A program made the translations under genes and the position numbers. Below are positions 25,816 through 34,506 of a stretch of 64,000 bases of DNA, in pieces (position 1 is the first letter of the stretch; the number at the start of each line of letters is the position of its first letter). The notes under the pieces were generated by a model that did not search any database, was not told the DNA's origin, and saw only the letters and a list, made by a program, of their open reading frames with translations. Source of the DNA: an uncultured Lachnospiraceae bacterium (GTDB lineage: Bacteria > Bacillota > Clostridia > Lachnospirales > Lachnospiraceae); NCBI GenBank assembly GCA_934317005.1, contig CAKREB010000006.1:135895-199894 (forward strand), written 5' to 3'.

Positions 25816-26267
25816 AAAGGAAAATAGGAATAGTGAGCTATGCCAGTTCCCATGTGCCATTTCCCTAATTCCTAAGCCTTTTCGCAAAGAGCATGCGAAA
25901 AGCGCAGCAAAAGACATGCTGCTAAAAGCTTAGTCATTGCGGAAATGTCAGGTTGCATTAGCCTTAAAAGGAAAATAGGAATAGTGAGCTATGCCAGTTC
26001 CCATGTGCCATTTCCTTAATTCCTAAGCCTTTTCGCAAAGAGCATGCGAAAAGCGCAGCAAAAGACATGCTGCTAAAAGCTTAGTCATTGCGGAAATGTC
26101 AGGTTGCATTAGCCTTAAAAGGAAAATAGGAATAGTGAGCTATGCCAGTTCCCATGTGCCATTTCCTTAATTCCTAAGCCTTTTCGCAAAGAGCATGCGA
26201 AAAGCGCAGCAAAAGACATGCTGCTAAAAGCTTAGTCATTACGGAAATGTCAGGCTGTTCCAGCCTT
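25816..26267. repeat. 151-bp tandem repeat, three copies
   Basis: The units start at 25816, 25967 and 26118, and the first two differ by only one base. The third drifts in its last 30 bases. Each holds the stems TTTTCGCA / TGCGAAAA and GCAGCA / TGCTGC. No believable protein is encoded. The array ends at a 24-bp perfect hairpin. Confidence 0.92.
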
Positions 26268-26332
26268 AAATAAGAAAAGAAATCTTCCATTATACAAGCA
26301 AGCTTGCAAATGGAAGATTTCTTTTCTTATTT
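26268..26332. terminator. Perfect 24-bp hairpin, probable bidirectional terminator
   Basis: Arm 26268-26291 is the exact complement of 26309-26332 (AAATAAGAAAAGAAATCTTC type). The A-rich left arm and T-rich right arm would stop transcripts from either side. It separates the HD-GYP/repeat unit from the GH94 gene. Confidence 0.8.
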
Positions 26333-26387
26333 ACATGGGAACTGTGGCAAAATATCAAAATTGTGTTAAAAAATGATGGTATTGTTG

Positions 26388-26416
26388 TTGCACTGTTTTG
26401 GGGAGTATCGTATAAT
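26388..26416 (+). promoter_or_regulatory. Promoter of the GH94 gene
   Basis: TTGCAC, 17 bases, TATAAT, about 60 bases before the start codon. Confidence 0.75.
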
Positions 26417-26477
26417 TGAAATGATGTGTTACGAAAGAATATAGAACAATATATAAAAGCAGGGAGGAACAAATACT

Positions 26478-28880
26478 ATGAATTATGGTTATTTTGATGA
26501 AGAGAACAGAGAGTACGTCATCACAAAACCAAATACACCGGCTCCGTGGTGTAACTATTTAGGTTCACCGGAATATGGTGCGATTATTTCAAACAATGCA
26601 GGTGGTTACAGTTTTGTAAAGAGTGGAGCGAACGGAAGAATCCTTCGTTATCATTTTAACAGCGATGATACACCGGGACGTTATATTTATCTGAGAGATG
26701 ATGAAACTGGTGACTACTGGTCAGCATCATGGCAGCCGGTTGGCAAAGATCTCAATGAATATAAGAGTGAAGTACATCATGGTACAGCCTATACAAAGAT
26801 GTTTGCAGAGTATGCAGGTATCAAGTCTGAGGCAATGTACTATGTTCCTTTAAATAAGGTATATGAGGTTTGGTGCTGCAAGGTTACAAACAATTCTGAT
26901 AAGCCTAGAAAGATTTCTGTTTTTGGTTATGCAGAGCTTTCCAACGATGATAACTACAATCAGGATCAGGTAAATCTGCAGTATACACTTTGCACAACAA
27001 ATACAAGCTTCCGCAAGAATAAGATCTATCAGCAGATCAACTTAAACTGGTATAAGGGACCGGACGGAAGCAATGGCAAGGAGCGTTTCTTTGGTTTAGC
27101 AGGCCAGCCCGTTACTTCTTACAACGGTGACAAGGAAGCATTTATTGGTTTATATCATGATTATGGCAATCCGGTTGCGGTTGAGCGTGGAAAATGTGAT
27201 GGTGTCTGCAACTACAATGAAAACAGCTGTGGTGCGTTACATACTGCTTTGGAGCTTGCTCCGGGTGAAACAAAGACAATGGCATTCCTTTTAGGAAGAT
27301 ATAAAGAATCTGATGCAGATAAGATTATTGCAGCATATGAGGATGTTTCCGTATGTGATAAGGAAATCGACGAGCTGAAGAATTACTGGCATGCAAAGTT
27401 AGATAATTTCAAGATTCACACACCAAGTGATTCCTTTAACAGCATGGTAAACACATGGAATGCATATCAGTGTTTCCTGACATTTACATGGTCAAGAGCA
27501 GCTTCTTTTGTATATTGTGGTGAGCGTAACGGATATGGTTATCGTGATACGGTTCAGGATATTCAGGGTGTTATCCACACAGATCCGGAAGCAGCATTAG
27601 ACAAGATTCGTTTTATGTTATCTGCCCAGGTAGATAATGGTGGCGGTCTTCCACTGGTTCGCTTTGACCATGATCAGCGTGCCGGTCATGAAGGAACTCC
27701 TGATGATCCGGACTATGTACGCGAAACAGGTCATCCGGCATATCGTGCTGATGATGCGCTCTGGCTGTTCCCAACAGTTTATAAGTATATTTCTGAAACA
27801 GGAAATCTTGCATTTATGGATGAAGAAATCACATGGTCTAACAAACCGGAGTTAGCTACAGTTTATGAGCACCTGAAACGTGCGATCAACTTCTCTATGG
27901 AGCATTTAGGACCACACGGTCTTCCGGCTGGTCTTCATGCTGACTGGAATGATTGTCTTCGTCTTGGCAAGGATGGTGAGTCATCATTCGTAGCATTACA
28001 GCTTTACTATGCATTCTCTATTATGCGTAAATTTGCTGAGAAGAAGAATGATACAGAATATATTGCATATCTTGATAAGACACAGAAGGAAATTGGCGAA
28101 AAGATCAACAAGTTCTGGTGGGAAGATGATCGTTTCAATCGTGGTTTTAAGGATACAGGAGAATTGATTGGTTCTAAGAAGGATCCGGAAGCAAACATGT
28201 GGTTAAACCCACAGTCATGGGCTGTTATTTCTGGTCTTGCAACACCGGAACAGGCAAAGCTTGCTATGGAATCTGTTGAGAGAGAGTTAAATACAGCATA
28301 TGGTGCAAAGATTATGGCTCCATCTTATGTAGATCATTACTTTGACGGTGCACTGGCAGGATTATTCCCACCATCAACAAAGGAAAATGGTGGTATCTTC
28401 TCTCAGACACAGGGATGGCTGATTCTTGCAGAAGCATTGCTTGGTCATGGTAACAAAGCATTTATGTACTTTGAAGAAAGCTCACCGGCATCTCAGAATG
28501 ATAAGGCTGAGGTTCGTAAGCTGGAGCCATACGTACATGGTCAGTATACAGAAGGTGATGAAAGCCCATTCCATGGCCGCTCTCATGTACATTGGCTGAC
28601 AGGTACGGCATCTACGTGTATGGTAGGTTGTGTAGAAGGTATCTGCGGTATCCGTCCGGATCTGGATGGTCTTCGTGTTGCTCCGGCTATTCCAAGTGAT
28701 TGGAAAGAGTTTACAATGGAGAAGAACTTCCGCGGTAAGAAAGTAAAGATTACAGTAGAAAATCCTAACGGGGCACAGACTGGCTTCAAGGAGTTTTACA
28801 TCAATGGTGAGAAGCAGGATGACAACTATATCCCTGCAAGCAAACTGACAGATGTAACAGAAGTTCGTATGGTCATGTAG
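26478..28880 (+). CDS. Cellobiose phosphorylase (GH94)
   Basis: The enzyme splits cellobiose with phosphate into glucose 1-phosphate and glucose in the cytoplasm, saving one ATP. The 800-residue protein has the GH94 order: an N-terminal beta-sandwich (NYGYFDEENREYVITKPNTP), a linker, and an (alpha/alpha)6 barrel with the catalytic acid in LHADWNDCLRLG. A C-terminal sheet contains HVHWLTGTASTCMVGCVEGI. The length matches cellobiose rather than cellodextrin phosphorylases (about 1000). AGGGAGGA precedes the ATG. With the GH5 enzyme at 34.5 kb it supports use of beta-glucans. Confidence 0.95.
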   Translation: MNYGYFDEENREYVITKPNTPAPWCNYLGSPEYGAIISNNAGGYSFVKSGANGRILRYHFNSDDTPGRYIYLRDDETGDYWSASWQPVGKDLNEYKSEVHHGTAYTKMFAEYAGIKSEAMYYVPLNKVYEVWCCKVTNNSDKPRKISVFGYAELSNDDNYNQDQVNLQYTLCTTNTSFRKNKIYQQINLNWYKGPDGSNGKERFFGLAGQPVTSYNGDKEAFIGLYHDYGNPVAVERGKCDGVCNYNENSCGALHTALELAPGETKTMAFLLGRYKESDADKIIAAYEDVSVCDKEIDELKNYWHAKLDNFKIHTPSDSFNSMVNTWNAYQCFLTFTWSRAASFVYCGERNGYGYRDTVQDIQGVIHTDPEAALDKIRFMLSAQVDNGGGLPLVRFDHDQRAGHEGTPDDPDYVRETGHPAYRADDALWLFPTVYKYISETGNLAFMDEEITWSNKPELATVYEHLKRAINFSMEHLGPHGLPAGLHADWNDCLRLGKDGESSFVALQLYYAFSIMRKFAEKKNDTEYIAYLDKTQKEIGEKINKFWWEDDRFNRGFKDTGELIGSKKDPEANMWLNPQSWAVISGLATPEQAKLAMESVERELNTAYGAKIMAPSYVDHYFDGALAGLFPPSTKENGGIFSQTQGWLILAEALLGHGNKAFMYFEESSPASQNDKAEVRKLEPYVHGQYTEGDESPFHGRSHVHWLTGTASTCMVGCVEGICGIRPDLDGLRVAPAIPSDWKEFTMEKNFRGKKVKITVENPNGAQTGFKEFYINGEKQDDNYIPASKLTDVTEVRMVM

Positions 28881-28889
28881 AAAATACGT

Positions 28890-29110
28890 TTTTTGCAACA
28901 AAATAGATGTAAGAAGATATATTTGTCCCGTAGGGAAAGGTTCGTCCTGACTCGAAGGCAAGAACAGAACAAGATGAATCGGATGCTGCATAGCAGTGGC
29001 TGTACAGCAATGCGATTTTGAAAATAAGTGGTACAAGGAGGTGTTTTTAAGCACCTTTTTGTGCTGTTTCCAGTGCGTTCTATGCCTTTTGGCAGGAACG
29101 CATTTTCTTT
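28890..29110 (+). promoter_or_regulatory. Structured leader with two terminators before the hydG operon
   Basis: After the GH94 stop come CCCGTAGGG, TTCG / CGAA and CTGC-rich stems, then GTGGTAC. Two terminators follow: GTACAAGGAGGTG / CACCTTTTTGTGC (29031-29064, with G-T pairs) and TGCGTTC / GAACGCA with T-run (29074-29110). It may simply terminate the GH94 transcript, or be a regulated leader. GTGGTAC recalls the T-box core, but the match is short. Confidence 0.4.
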
Positions 29111-29113
29111 TGG

Positions 29114-29140
29114 AATATAGAAACTGCCTGCACAGTAGTG
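29114..29140. repeat. Terminator-proximal dispersed motif, copy 4
   Basis: A diverged copy (ATAGAAACTGCCTGCACAG, then TAGTG) right after the second terminator. Confidence 0.55.
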
Positions 29141-29194
29141 ATGTACAGAGAGAATACGCTGCTATTTTCTCTTTTTCAGAAAGGGGGGGACAGT

Positions 29195-29440
29195 GTGGAA
29201 AAACGGATTGCCATATTGGGGATCATTATAGAAGATGCAGAACAGGCGATGCCTGTAAATGATCTGTTACATGAATATCGGGATTGTATCATCGGGCGGA
29301 TGGGAATGCCGTATCGCGAAAAAAATATATCAGTGATCAGTGTGGTGCTGGATGCACCAAATGAAGTGATCAGTGCATTATCCGGAAAGCTTGGGATGCT
29401 ATCCGGAGTTAGTTCTAAGGCGGTATACTCTAAAAAGTAA
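29195..29440 (+). CDS. TM1266-like small regulator of the iron-hydrogenase system
   Basis: The 81-residue ferredoxin-like fold protein begins EKRIAILGIIIEDAEQAMPV and continues with a hydrophobic VISVVLDAP strand and LSGKLGMLSGVSSKAVYSKK. This is the pattern of TM1266 (iron-only hydrogenase system regulator, NikR C-terminal-like). The GTG start at 29195 follows AAGGGGGGGA. The family is regularly encoded beside hydrogenase maturases, and hydG follows 97 bases later. Its ligand is unknown. Confidence 0.85.
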   Translation: MEKRIAILGIIIEDAEQAMPVNDLLHEYRDCIIGRMGMPYREKNISVISVVLDAPNEVISALSGKLGMLSGVSSKAVYSKK

Positions 29441-29537
29441 GCTGATTACAGGGGAGCTTATCTGGAGTTGATATATAAAGATAGGACAAAATGAAATATA
29501 AAAACGAAATATGCAACAGAAAGGAAGGAAAAATATT

Positions 29538-30959
29538 ATGGCAAAATATGATCCAAAATCGTTGAAAGCGGAGGAGTTTATCAATCATCAGGAAATCTTG
29601 GATTCTCTTGCTTATGCAGAAGAAAATAAGAATAATCGTGAACTGGTATTTGAAATTCTGGAGAAGGCAAAAAAGGCAAAAGGAATTTCACATAAGGAGG
29701 CAGCAGTGCTGATGGAATGTCAGATTCCGGAGGCAAATGAAGCTATCAGACAGCTTGCCATTGAGATTAAGGAAAAATTCTACGGCAGACGTATTGTTAT
29801 GTTTGCACCATTGTATCTGTCAAACTATTGTGTGAATGGATGTACATATTGTCCGTATCATCACAAAAACAAGCATATTGTTCGCAAGAAACTGACACAG
29901 GATGAAATCCGTCAGGAGGTTATTGCTTTGCAGGATATCGGACACAAGCGTCTGGCTATCGAGGCAGGAGAGGATCCGGTCAACAATCCGTTAGAGTATA
30001 TATTGGAAAGTATTGATACAATTTACAGCATCAAGCACAAAAATGGTGCTATCCGCCGTGTCAATGTCAATATTGCTGCTACAACTGTAGAAAATTATAC
30101 GAAGCTGAAGAATGCAGGAATTGGAACATATATTTTATTTCAGGAAACGTATAATAAAGAATCGTATGAGAAGCTTCATCCAACCGGACCAAAGCATGAT
30201 TATGCTTATCATACAGAAGCGATGGACCGTGCTATGCAGGGCGGCATTGATGATGTTGGACTTGGTGTATTGTTTGGTCTGGAAGGCTACCGCTATGAAT
30301 TGGTTGGTATTCTGATGCATGCAGAACATCTGGAGGCAGCACAGGGAGTTGGTCCTCATACGATCAGTGTTCCTAGAATCTGTCCGGCAGATGATATTGA
30401 TACAGCAGATTTTTCGAATGCCGTGCCGGATGAGATTTTCGAAAAGATTGTGTCGGTAATCCGCATTGCTGTACCATATACCGGCATGATTGTTTCTACA
30501 AGAGAGTCACAGAGAACGCGTGAGGCTGTTTTGAAGCTTGGAATTTCACAGATCAGTGGTGGTTCCAGAACCAGTGTTGGCGGCTATACCGTACCGGAAA
30601 GAGATGACAGCTCAGCGCAGTTTGATGTCAGTGATACACGTTCTTTAGATGAGGTGGTCAACTGGCTGATGCGTCTTGGCTACATTCCAAGCTTTTGCAC
30701 TGCCTGTTATCGTGCCGGAAGAACCGGTGACCGTTTCATGTCGCTTTTGAAGTCCGGTCAGATTGTGAATTGCTGTCAGCCAAATGCCCTGATGACATTG
30801 AAGGAGTATCTGGAGGATTATGCGTCAGAGGATACAAAGCGAATCGGAGAAGAGCTGATTGCGAAAGAGATTCTGAATGTGCCAAATGAAAATGTTCGGA
30901 ATAAGGCAATGGAATATCTGAAAGAATTAAAGGATGGAAAGAGAGATTTCCGTTTCTAA
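29538..30959 (+). CDS. hydG: [FeFe]-hydrogenase maturase HydG (tyrosine lyase)
   Basis: HydG cleaves tyrosine by radical SAM chemistry to give the CO and CN ligands of the H-cluster, with p-cresol as by-product. The 473-residue protein has CVNGCTYC (CX3CX2C) in the barrel and the C-terminal auxiliary-cluster motif CTACYRAG...NCC needed for the dangler iron. Both sites are intact. ATG 29538 has AAGGAAGG upstream. hydE, hydF and the hydrogenase itself are not in this window. Confidence 0.96.
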   Translation: MAKYDPKSLKAEEFINHQEILDSLAYAEENKNNRELVFEILEKAKKAKGISHKEAAVLMECQIPEANEAIRQLAIEIKEKFYGRRIVMFAPLYLSNYCVNGCTYCPYHHKNKHIVRKKLTQDEIRQEVIALQDIGHKRLAIEAGEDPVNNPLEYILESIDTIYSIKHKNGAIRRVNVNIAATTVENYTKLKNAGIGTYILFQETYNKESYEKLHPTGPKHDYAYHTEAMDRAMQGGIDDVGLGVLFGLEGYRYELVGILMHAEHLEAAQGVGPHTISVPRICPADDIDTADFSNAVPDEIFEKIVSVIRIAVPYTGMIVSTRESQRTREAVLKLGISQISGGSRTSVGGYTVPERDDSSAQFDVSDTRSLDEVVNWLMRLGYIPSFCTACYRAGRTGDRFMSLLKSGQIVNCCQPNALMTLKEYLEDYASEDTKRIGEELIAKEILNVPNENVRNKAMEYLKELKDGKRDFRF

Positions 30960-31133
30960 AGCAGCGAAAATGAAATTTTTACTTAAATATAATAGTGATA
31001 TCAGTTATTAACTATATGCGCTATATCGGTATAGTGATACGATCCGGAAACTTCTATTGGGTTCTATCGAGGGTTTATCGGGAGTGACCGGATAGCTGCT
31101 ATCAGAGAGTGAAAAATGCTTTGTTATACAAAA

Positions 31134-31170
31134 AAGAATGCACAATGTATATTATGATGTGCATTCTTTT
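31134..31170 (+). terminator. Intrinsic terminator of hydG
   Basis: AAGAATGCAC / GTGCATTCTT with a seven-T run. The rest of 30960-31288 holds no gene; a small CTATATCGGTATAG palindrome near 31020 is the only other structure. Confidence 0.8.
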
Positions 31171-31288
31171 TTTCTTTGCTATTTATTTCGGTTTGCTTTA
31201 TCTTTGTATTGCCTATATCGGATATATTTTATCTCATTTTAATCCATAGAAATTCTTGTCGAGGCACCAAAGATGGCGGTGTACTTTT

Positions 31289-31996
31289 TTATTCTTCGTT
31301 AAACAAAGCAGATAACTTTTCGATGGAATCCGTTACTTCGATGACAGACTTCTCGATATCGCTGTAAATCGTCGCAGACTGAGAAGAAAGATCTCCCATA
31401 CTCTTTGCTACGACAGCGAAACCAACACCGGCTTCTCCGCTTCTTGCAGCTTCGATTGATGCGTTCAGAGAAAGCATCTTCTGCTTGTTGGCAATGGATT
31501 TTAAGGAACGGGTATTGTTGTTGATCGTATCAATGATCTCTGTAGCATGCTTGATCTCTTCACTTAAATCATTTGATTTGCTGTTGCTGTAATGGTGAGA
31601 ATGCTTGCAGTTTACAAGCTGGTTGACTGTCAGACCAAAAAGCTCAGCAAAAACATCTAATTTATCCTTTAACTCGGCAGATAAATCTCCACCGGAAGGA
31701 AGGCAGGCAATCACAGAACCGGTCTTTTCACCGGCAACTACGATATCGACAGAAAAACTGTCAGAGTTGATGTAGCATTTGTAAGAGCCTGTAAAGTCGT
31801 CCTCACAAGTGATGCTGTTTTGTTTATCAAGGGTGACACTGCGCATGGTTTTGCGGCAGGAGTCAGAAACATTGCTGCTGGCAGCAAGCTCATCCCCTTT
31901 ATTATCCACTGCTGTAACTGCAAGACCGGTAGCAGCAGAAAATTTCTCTAAAATCTGTTCTAATTTGTCTACTTCCATAAATTCTTTAATATCCAT
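31289..31996 (-). CDS. Soluble PocR-domain sensor with a minimal chemoreceptor signalling tip
   Basis: The 235-residue protein has a PocR ligand-binding domain (residues about 5-140, with Cys-containing SDSCRKTM and NCKHSHHY) and a very short chemoreceptor domain. The conserved tip is recognisable (QKMLSLNASIEAARSGEAGVGFAVVAKSMGDLS). No membrane helices, HAMP domain or long coiled coil are present. It should be a cytoplasmic receptor. PocR domains bind small ligands or metals through Cys. ATG 31996 is preferred, with GAGGAGGAG upstream. Confidence 0.8.
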   Translation of the reverse strand: MDIKEFMEVDKLEQILEKFSAATGLAVTAVDNKGDELAASSNVSDSCRKTMRSVTLDKQNSITCEDDFTGSYKCYINSDSFSVDIVVAGEKTGSVIACLPSGGDLSAELKDKLDVFAELFGLTVNQLVNCKHSHHYSNSKSNDLSEEIKHATEIIDTINNNTRSLKSIANKQKMLSLNASIEAARSGEAGVGFAVVAKSMGDLSSQSATIYSDIEKSVIEVTDSIEKLSALFNEE

Positions 31997-32173
31997 AACT
32001 CTACTCTCCTCCTCTTTGTAGCACGGTTCCGACAAGAGATGTATGTAAACAGACTGGTCGGATCAAATAAATACATTATAAATACATAATAATTGCTAAC
32101 CTTATGCTTTATTATACAATACCACAGATAGAAATGCAATGGCGGGAAATGAAGCAGATACTTGTCCGAATGC

Positions 32174-32202
32174 TTGTAATCAAGGGCTGGTTATGGTATA
32201 CT
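32174..32202 (+). promoter_or_regulatory. Promoter of nadBC
   Basis: TTGTAA, 17 bases, TATACT, 50 bases before nadB. No clear NiaR operator was identified. Confidence 0.6.
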
Positions 32203-32251
32203 CGATTCATTATGGTTGTTAGTTACTAAAAAGCGAATGCAGGTGTTGAAT

Positions 32252-33547
32252 ATGACAAAAAAAACAGATGTACTAATCGTAGGAACGGGAGCTGCCGGAT
32301 TGTTTTGTGCGCTTCATTTTCCGAAAGAAACAAATGTATTAATGATTACTAAAAATGATGTAGACAAGAGTGATTCTTTTTTGGCACAGGGTGGAATGTG
32401 CATGCTGCCAAATGAAGAGGATTATGACGCCTATTTTGAGGATACCATGCGTGCCGGTCACTATGAAAATGATAAAGATTCCGTAGAGGTGATGATACGG
32501 TCTTCGCAGGATATTGCAAAAGAGTTGATCGAGTATGGCGTTGACTTTAACCGGAATGACAGTGGAGAGCTCGCATTTACAAGAGAAGGCGGTCACAGCA
32601 GACCGCGTATCCTTTTTCACGAGGATGTGACAGGAAAAGAGATTACCAGTACGCTGTTGGAGAATGCACGACAGAGAGATAATATAACGATAGTAGAACA
32701 TACGGCAATGTTAGATATTATTGCGGATAACAACAGATGTTATGGTATCGTGGTACAAAATACAGATGGAACGGTGGAACTGATTCAGGCAAAATATACG
32801 GTGCTTGCCTGTGGAGGTCTGGGAGGCTTATATCAGCACTCGACAAATTTCCGTCATATTACCGGAGATGCGATCGCGATTGCAAAGTGCCATGATATTG
32901 TGTTAGAGCATGTGGACTATGTACAGATTCATCCAACGACACTGTATTCGGAGAAGCCGGGACGCCGTTTCCTGATATCAGAATCGGTGCGAGGGGAAGG
33001 TGCGATTCTTTTAAATAAGGATAAAGAACGTTTTTGCAATGAATTGTTACCGCGTGATGTAGTAACGGCAGAGATTAAAAAGCAGATGGAAAAGGATCAG
33101 ACACCGTATGTGTGGCTGTCAATGGAAAAAATTCCGAAAGAGGAGATCAAGTCGCATTTTCCAAATATCTTAAAGCAATGCTTAGAAGAAGGATATGATC
33201 CAACAAAAGAGTGCATTCCGGTTGTGCCGGCACAGCACTATTTTATGGGAGGAATTAAGGTTAATCTTTCCGGCAAAACGTCGATGGATGCACTGTATGC
33301 TGTGGGTGAAACGGCATGTAACGGTGTTCATGGCAGAAACCGTCTGGCAAGTAATTCTCTGTTAGAGTCTATGGTTTTTGCAAAGCGGGCGGCAGCAGAG
33401 ATTACACCGGAACTATCTGCCACAGATTTTACGGATGTGGATGCGATGGTTTCTATGGATACTTATCAGGATGTTGCAAAACTTCAGGAAAAGTATAAAA
33501 CGATTGTTTTAGATGAAATTGAAAGGGAGAGAAAAAGTCATGAATGA
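32252..33547 (+). CDS. nadB: L-aspartate oxidase
   Basis: NadB oxidises aspartate to iminoaspartate, the first step of de novo NAD synthesis; anaerobes use fumarate as acceptor. The 431-residue FAD protein has the dinucleotide motif DVLIVGTGAAGLFCAL, SFLAQGGMCM, and the succinate-dehydrogenase-like GGHSRPRILFHEDVTG and HGRNRLASNSLLE. It is shorter than E. coli NadB (540), with much of the C-terminal helical domain missing, as in many Clostridia. AGGTG precedes ATG 32252. It overlaps nadC by eight bases. nadA is not adjacent. Confidence 0.92.
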   Translation: MTKKTDVLIVGTGAAGLFCALHFPKETNVLMITKNDVDKSDSFLAQGGMCMLPNEEDYDAYFEDTMRAGHYENDKDSVEVMIRSSQDIAKELIEYGVDFNRNDSGELAFTREGGHSRPRILFHEDVTGKEITSTLLENARQRDNITIVEHTAMLDIIADNNRCYGIVVQNTDGTVELIQAKYTVLACGGLGGLYQHSTNFRHITGDAIAIAKCHDIVLEHVDYVQIHPTTLYSEKPGRRFLISESVRGEGAILLNKDKERFCNELLPRDVVTAEIKKQMEKDQTPYVWLSMEKIPKEEIKSHFPNILKQCLEEGYDPTKECIPVVPAQHYFMGGIKVNLSGKTSMDALYAVGETACNGVHGRNRLASNSLLESMVFAKRAAAEITPELSATDFTDVDAMVSMDTYQDVAKLQEKYKTIVLDEIERERKSHE

Positions 33548-34394
33548 TCCGATCACATTGAAGATAAATGTAGACAAGCTTTTGATGCAGGCACTGGAAG
33601 AGGATATTACGAGTGAGGATGTATCGACAAACGCTGTTATGCCGGAATACCAGAAAGGTCAGGTTGAGTTAATCTGCAAACAGGATGGCGTGATTGCAGG
33701 ACTTAAAGTGTTTTGCAGAGTGTTTGAACTGTTAGATGATACGGTTACTTTTGAGATGCATGCAAAGGATGGAGATCTGGTAAAAGCAGGTGACCTGATG
33801 GCGGTTATTAAAGGTGATATCCGTGCACTTCTTTCCGGAGAGCGCACTGCACTCAATTATCTGCAGCGCATGAGCGGTATTGCTACTTATACACATTCTA
33901 TCGTGGAGCTTTTAAAGGGCAGTAAGACAACTCTTTTGGATACGAGAAAGACAACACCAAATATGCGCATTTTTGAAAAATATGCTGTTAAGGTGGGTGG
34001 TGCGATGAATCATCGTTATAATCTGTCGGATGCAGTTATGTTAAAGGATAACCACATTGGAGCCGCAGGCAGCATTACAAAGGCTGTAAAGATGGCAAGA
34101 GAGTATACTTCTTTTGTACATAAGATCGAGGTTGAGGTAGAAAACCTTGAGATGGTTAAAGAGGCGGTAGAAGCAGGCGCGGATATTATTATGTTAGATA
34201 ATATGTCGCATGAAGAGATGAAAGAAGCCGTGAAGCTGATTGACGGAAGAGCCTTAACGGAGTGTTCCGGTAATGTGACAAAGGAAAATATTCCAAACAT
34301 TTTAGATGTTGGTGTGGATTACGTTTCAAGTGGAGCGTTGACACATTCAGCTCCGATCATGGATATTTCTATGAAGAATTTACATGCAATTTAG
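33540..34394 (+). CDS. nadC: Nicotinate-nucleotide pyrophosphorylase (quinolinate phosphoribosyltransferase)
   Basis: NadC joins quinolinate and PRPP to give nicotinate mononucleotide and CO2. The 284-residue protein contains GERTALNYLQRMSGIAT, LLDTRKTTPNMRIFEKYAVKVGG and DIIMLDNMS, all signature segments. The start ATG lies inside the nadB end (ATGAATGA overlap) with GGGAG upstream, which implies coupled translation. The downstream hairpin element ends the transcript. Confidence 0.96.
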   Translation: MNDPITLKINVDKLLMQALEEDITSEDVSTNAVMPEYQKGQVELICKQDGVIAGLKVFCRVFELLDDTVTFEMHAKDGDLVKAGDLMAVIKGDIRALLSGERTALNYLQRMSGIATYTHSIVELLKGSKTTLLDTRKTTPNMRIFEKYAVKVGGAMNHRYNLSDAVMLKDNHIGAAGSITKAVKMAREYTSFVHKIEVEVENLEMVKEAVEAGADIIMLDNMSHEEMKEAVKLIDGRALTECSGNVTKENIPNILDVGVDYVSSGALTHSAPIMDISMKNLHAI

Positions 34395-34419
34395 AGATTA
34401 GGGATTAGAGATAAGACAG

Positions 34420-34491
34420 AATGCAGTGTACCGACCCAAAAAGTTAGACTTAAAAATCTAACGATTGGAGGTCGGTACACTGCATTTTCTT
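34420..34491. repeat. IS-like inverted-repeat element acting as nadC terminator
   Basis: Two 17-bp perfect arms (34420-34436, 34470-34486) enclose 33 bases with an inner GTTAGA / TCTAAC stem. The arms read TGCAGTGTACCGACC inward on each side, followed by CAAAAAGTTAGAC on one side and TCCAATCGTTAGA on the other. This resembles left and right ends of an IS3-type element brought together without a transposase. A T-rich tail follows, so it also works as a terminator. Confidence 0.55.
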
Positions 34492-34506
34492 TTTGATATT
34501 TAGGTA

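Noticed and set aside
25816..26267. Possible CRISPR array
   Set aside because: The units are contiguous 151-bp repeats without variable spacers, and no cas genes are present.
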